This document shows positions 24,962 to 27,957 of a stretch of DNA of 27,957 bases, piece after piece; the first letter of the stretch is position 1, and each line of letters starts with the position of its first letter. Origin of the DNA: Bacillota bacterium (GTDB taxonomy: Bacteria; Bacillota; UBA4882; UBA8346); contig JAEZKW010000234.1 in assembly GCA_023415375.1 (NCBI GenBank), positions 1 through 27,957 of the forward strand, given 5' to 3'. A program made the position numbers and the translations under genes. The notes under the pieces were generated by a model, which had not been told where the DNA came from, did no database searches, and worked only from the letters and a program-made list of their open reading frames with translations.

Positions 24962-25543
24962 ATGCGTCGGTGGGTTCAAAATACTTGGAGGCTTATAGCC
25001 AATCCCTATACGTTTTTTGAGGATATGATTAGCCGGGGAACCTCGGTTCCAGCCATGGGTGTATTTTTGTCCTTTTTATTATGCGAAACTTTGGGATGGT
25101 GGCTGGTGGGCCGGGTTAATTCCGTTTGGTTTTGGACGGGGAGTTTTCTGGTGCCCCTGGTTACCTATCCGGTTGCTGTTTTCAGTATTTATCTCGTCTG
25201 TCATCTGCTGGTTCGTGAAAACCATATATCATCATTCTTTGCTGTATGGGGATTCAGTTATCTTCCGACATTTCTCTTTTTTTCCTTATCCATTATCCTT
25301 CATATATTTCAGCGGTTCACCGTTTTTGCTGTTATACCCAGTTGGCTGATATTAATGGGTTTATGGGCTTTTATCTTTCTGATGTTCTTATGGAAGTTGC
25401 TGTTTTTAAGCATCACCCTCCGTCTGGCTGGAAATTTAAACTTCAGGCAGATCGTTTTAGCCACTTTCCTTCTGGGCTTTATAATCATAATCTACTGGTG
25501 GGCAGGTTTAAGTTTGGGTTTATTCAAAGTTCCAAATATTTAA
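24962..25543 (+). CDS. Yip1-family membrane protein
   Basis: A 193-residue protein of about five transmembrane helices with the Yip1-domain opening W...I.NPYTFFEDMI, then hydrophobic segments around 30-50, 58-85, 90-115, 122-150 and 160-185. Bacterial Yip1 proteins have no settled function. A GGGGAGG site precedes the ATG. It is the last gene of the exosortase/sigma operon, and its stop lies 5 nt before the right copy of the 38-bp repeat. A role in the envelope process served by this operon is inferred from position only. Confidence 0.75.
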   Translation: MRRWVQNTWRLIANPYTFFEDMISRGTSVPAMGVFLSFLLCETLGWWLVGRVNSVWFWTGSFLVPLVTYPVAVFSIYLVCHLLVRENHISSFFAVWGFSYLPTFLFFSLSIILHIFQRFTVFAVIPSWLILMGLWAFIFLMFLWKLLFLSITLRLAGNLNFRQIVLATFLLGFIIIIYWWAGLSLGLFKVPNI

Positions 25544-25547
25544 TTAG

Positions 25548-25585
25548 CTATTTTTTATTTCACTGTGAGGTAATCTCAGGTGTAA
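25548..25585 (+). repeat. 38-bp direct repeat, right copy (overlaps MFS gene 3' end)
   Basis: It matches 20054-20091 at 34 of 38 positions. It includes the stop codon and last codons of the minus-strand MFS gene, so that gene's final residues (ITPEIT) are encoded within the repeat. The left copy in the same frame would read TPKIT then stop. Confidence 0.75.
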
Positions 25586-26777
25586 TATTATTTTGTAAAT
25601 TGGATGCTTTCTGCCAACCATGAATTTGTCTCTGAATGCCCCAGGTCAGGATTAAACATATCAACCCGAATATGATAAAAATCAGGTTCAGTCCCAGATA
25701 TGTACCAATAATTCCGGATAGGAGAGGGGCGCAGAATAGGCCCACAGTCCGCGCTGTCTGTTGCATCGCATAGGCCCGTCCGCGAAAATCGGAATCGACT
25801 TTGGTGGCAACCAAGGCCGCCGATGAAGGAGATATGGCTGCCATGAAAGTGCCATAGATAAAATATAGCCCGGCAAAAAGCCATAAATGATTCACAAAGC
25901 CCAATAAAGTGCAGAGAAATCCGACACCGAATAATCCCACTAGAATCGTACGGGTATAAGAGATTTTTTCAGCGATGCGGTTCCAGATATAGGCAGTGAG
26001 GAAGAGCGCCAAACCCGGGAGGGAATATGTAAGACCACTGATTATTGTATTGGTATTGGGCGCGATTTTGTGAATATACAAGGCTATAATAGGTATTAAT
26101 GAGGACATCACCAACGCATTGAGAAATTCTACGCTCATTACGCTTACCATAACCGGCATTTTAAATACCTGTATACAATCCTGCCAAACCGAAGTCCGGG
26201 TAAGAATTTGCGGCCTTTCCCGTTCTTCTACTCCGAAGGTAACCATTAAAAAAGCTATGAATACGAGGGTGCCGGAGATTAACATCGATCCCCGGTAACC
26301 AATGAGAGAGGCTAAAAGCCCCCCCAACGCCGGTCCTAAAATGGTTCCGGCGGATTGAAGCGTATAGGCAACAGAGACATACCGGCCGGATTCTGCTTTT
26401 GGGGTATTGGTGGCGATTAAGGCAATGGAACCGGGGATAAATCCGGTTAATACGCCATTCATGAGCCGCAAAAAAAGTAATTGGCTATAGTTTTGACAAA
26501 AGCTCATCCCGATATAAACCAGGCTTAAACAAATTCCGGCCCGCATAACCATAGGCTTACGTCCATATTTGTCAGCCATTTTACCCCACACCGGCCCCAT
26601 AATCGCAGAACCGGAAAATTGCAGAGTAAAAAGCAAACCGGACCAAAACGGCAAATTTTGAGTTACTCCTAATTCTTTTAGGAAAAAAGGTAAGAAAGGG
26701 GCAATTTGCTCCCAACTGAAAGCGGCTAGAAAAATCGTAAACGATAATATCAATAAATTGCGGCGATAATAATTCAT
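25560..26777 (-). CDS. Major facilitator superfamily exporter (DHA1-type)
   Basis: A 405-residue, 12-helix transporter of the multidrug/sugar-efflux type. MFS motif A is at residues 65-75 (GKMADKYGRKP). The motif C region of antiporters follows in helix 5 (TLQSAGTILGPALGGLLA). The second half repeats the pattern more weakly (WNRIAEKISYTRTILVGL, and SPSSAALVATKVDSDFRGRA). Such proteins export drugs or metabolites using the proton gradient; the substrate cannot be told. AGCAGG lies 7 nt before the ATG. It converges on the Yip1 gene, with only 16 nt between the two stop codons. Confidence 0.9.
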   Translation of the reverse strand: MNYYRRNLLILSFTIFLAAFSWEQIAPFLPFFLKELGVTQNLPFWSGLLFTLQFSGSAIMGPVWGKMADKYGRKPMVMRAGICLSLVYIGMSFCQNYSQLLFLRLMNGVLTGFIPGSIALIATNTPKAESGRYVSVAYTLQSAGTILGPALGGLLASLIGYRGSMLISGTLVFIAFLMVTFGVEERERPQILTRTSVWQDCIQVFKMPVMVSVMSVEFLNALVMSSLIPIIALYIHKIAPNTNTIISGLTYSLPGLALFLTAYIWNRIAEKISYTRTILVGLFGVGFLCTLLGFVNHLWLFAGLYFIYGTFMAAISPSSAALVATKVDSDFRGRAYAMQQTARTVGLFCAPLLSGIIGTYLGLNLIFIIFGLICLILTWGIQRQIHGWQKASNLQNNITPEITSQ

Positions 26778-27001
26778 GCTGTTACCTGCTGATCTTTTAA
26801 TATTACCTTAATAATTGGCGTTTTCTATCAATAATCCTTTATGCAATGAACGAAACCGGGAAATTATTCATGGATCATACTTGTTCCAGCTTGAAGAATT
26901 TTATCCTTGGGGTTTTAAGGGGCTATACAGGAGAAGAAGTTAATGATAGCAAATTTGGTAAAGGTAGGTTTTTTTCCCCAATACTGCAGCTGAGTCCGGG
27001 A

Positions 27002-27559
27002 TTATTTCCAGACTAAAATACGGGGCGGATTTCTGTTGTAAGCGGATGGAGTAAATTCCGGGTAACCGATAATGATGGGAGCGACCGCTGTTAAGTTTTG
27101 AGTTATCCCGAGTTCTGTTTTAAAGTCCTTGTCGTTTAAAAGGGCGATTGAAAACCCAATCCAGCAAGTACCTAATCCTTCACTATGAGCGGCTAACATT
27201 AAATTTTGGGCGGCAAGGCAGCAGTCTCCGTAGGAAGTCGCTCCTTCACTGCCATAAATGATGATCAGAGTTCCGGCGTTATAAAAGATGTTAAAATCGG
27301 GATTGGATAAAATTTTCCGGTAGTCATGGGGATCGGGTTTATCTTTTAAAGATGATAAACAAAGCACTTTGGCCCGATCAGAGTATTTTTTTAATAATTC
27401 TTGATCCTGAATGATTACAAATGACCAGGGTTGAGAGTTTGAACCGCTGGGCGCCAAGGTGGCTGCTTCCAGTAGCTTGGAGATAACCTCTTTAGGGACA
27501 GGTGTATTTTTATATTTACGAATCGAACGGCGAGTATAAAGTGCATTCATCAATTCCAT
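27002..27559 (-). CDS. Nitroreductase-family FMN oxidoreductase
   Basis: A 185-residue flavoenzyme. The FMN phosphate-binding TRRSIRKY is at residues 9-16, APSGSNSQPWSF at 36-47, and AAQNLMLAAHSEGLGTCWIG in the second half; the C-terminal GYPEFTPS...RNPPRILVWK is typical. These enzymes reduce nitro groups, quinones or flavins with NAD(P)H. The ATG at 27559 is chosen because GGAGG (27567-27571, minus strand) is 7 nt upstream; an in-frame start at 27595 would add 12 residues that precede the conserved fold. It is 224 nt from the MFS gene on the same strand, so probably a separate unit. Confidence 0.92.
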   Translation of the reverse strand: MELMNALYTRRSIRKYKNTPVPKEVISKLLEAATLAPSGSNSQPWSFVIIQDQELLKKYSDRAKVLCLSSLKDKPDPHDYRKILSNPDFNIFYNAGTLIIIYGSEGATSYGDCCLAAQNLMLAAHSEGLGTCWIGFSIALLNDKDFKTELGITQNLTAVAPIIIGYPEFTPSAYNRNPPRILVWK

Positions 27560-27679
27560 GAGTTGGCCTCCGTCAAAGAGAGAGTAACTTATCAATTAGT
27601 ATTCCCTGCAACCTAATTTTATTATCGCTTATTTAATGAAAACCGAGGATAGAAGATAGGAGAATAGAAAATAAATATT

Positions 27680-27709
27680 CTCCGGAGGTAACTGCTAATA
27701 CCTCCGGAG
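27680..27709 (-). terminator. Strong hairpin, probable terminator of the barrel gene
   Basis: A perfect 11-bp stem, CTCCGGAGGTA (27680-27690) with TACCTCCGGAG (27699-27709), has an 8-nt loop. On the minus strand it is followed by a T-rich run (aatatttattttc). It lies about 100 nt after the stop of the minus-strand gene at 27808. Confidence 0.65.
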
Positions 27710-27807
27710 TTTCAGATGATTTCATTGAGTATTATAGTTGAAAGCTATATTGATCGAAAATAAATCCCACTAATCTTTTTCATGGACTCACTTTGATTCA
27801 ATTAAAA

Positions 27808-27957
27808 TCAGAAATAAAAATTCATACCAACATTGACGCTTAACCCGCTTCCATCGAGAGGGTCATCTAAAGTACCGCTATCATCTACACCGGATACATC
27901 GGTAAATTCGACTGACCGGTAAATGACTTCTCCTTTTAGGCCTATATTAGAGAATTT
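27808..27957 (-). CDS. C-terminal end of a probable outer-membrane beta-barrel protein (partial)
   Basis: On the minus strand the frame is open from the window edge to a TGA at 27808-27810, giving 49 residues: KFSNIGLKGEVIYRSVEFTD, a polar Asp/Ser/Gly-rich loop (VSGVDDSGTLDDPLDGSG), then LSVNVGMNFYF at the very end. Alternating polar and hydrophobic residues, a glycine/aspartate loop and a terminal Phe after an aromatic strand are the C-terminal signature of outer-membrane barrels recognised by BamA. In Firmicutes this occurs in diderm lineages. The rest of the gene lies outside the window, so the identity (porin, SLH-porin or other) is open. Confidence 0.6.
   Translation of the reverse strand, partial: KFSNIGLKGEVIYRSVEFTDVSGVDDSGTLDDPLDGSGLSVNVGMNFYF

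Noticed and set aside
26778..27001. Possible small gene or terminator between the MFS and nitroreductase genes
   Set aside because: Short frames lack good start sites and no stable hairpin with a T-run was seen; left as plain intergenic sequence.
1..27957. tRNA or rRNA genes
   Set aside because: No cloverleaf with a conserved T-arm (GTTCGANTC) and no rRNA-like segments were found on reading either strand by eye.

Overview
The window looks like a chromosomal stretch from a spore-forming, probably diderm (two-membrane) Firmicute. Three signals support this. A Spo0E-family gene (minus strand, ends 2136) points to the endospore phosphorelay. An exosortase with a PEP-CTERM-like target is normally a trait of bacteria with an outer membrane. 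The 3' end of a gene at the right edge (minus strand, stop at 27808) encodes a tail that reads like the last strands of an outer-membrane beta-barrel and ends in Phe. A Limnochordia/Hydrogenispora-like lineage would fit, but that placement is inference.

Layout. 1-2327: the 3' part of a RhuM-family gene, two copies of a large non-coding hairpin repeat, and a small Spo0E-like gene. 2328-15296: an A+T-rich anti-phage defence island. It holds a CI/XRE-like repressor behind a palindrome-rich promoter, then hsdM-hsdS-SIR2-hsdR packed as one operon, an Mrr-like type IV endonuclease, an unknown five-helix membrane protein, an HNH endonuclease with an N-terminal modified-base-reader-like domain, and a Shedu-like PD-(D/E)XK protein. 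15297-19055: a graveyard of duplicated gene ends (HNH twice, a uracil-DNA-glycosylase-like C-terminus twice) interleaved with three more copies of the hairpin repeat and one small intact gene. 19056-19934: a broken sodium:neurotransmitter-symporter gene. 20302-25543: a compact operon with a VIT/vWA protein carrying a PEP-CTERM-like tail, its exosortase, an exosortase-associated protein, an ECF sigma factor, a small membrane protein (possible anti-sigma) and a Yip1-family protein. 25560-27957: an MFS exporter, a nitroreductase and the end of the barrel gene, all on the minus strand.

How the parts work together. HsdM/S/R give modification and restriction. The SIR2 protein, locked between hsdS and hsdR by a 1-nt overlap and a 3-nt gap, would add an NAD+-depleting second line. 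Mrr-like, HNH and Shedu-like nucleases extend the attack to modified or other foreign DNA. The exosortase operon looks like a self-contained one-target surface-anchoring system with its own sigma factor.

The least explained feature is the repeat family at 1029-2060 and about 15460-18850. Complete copies are about 610-720 bp, lie in one orientation, have inverted termini of about 20 bp, and consist of two inverted, mutually homologous arms of roughly 300 bp. Each arm is a chain of hairpins whose stems change in a compensating way between copies and between arms. They flank the defence island and sit at the junctions of the duplicated gene ends. They may be structured RNAs, hairpin-based mobile elements, or both. 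No transposase or integrase for them is visible in the window.
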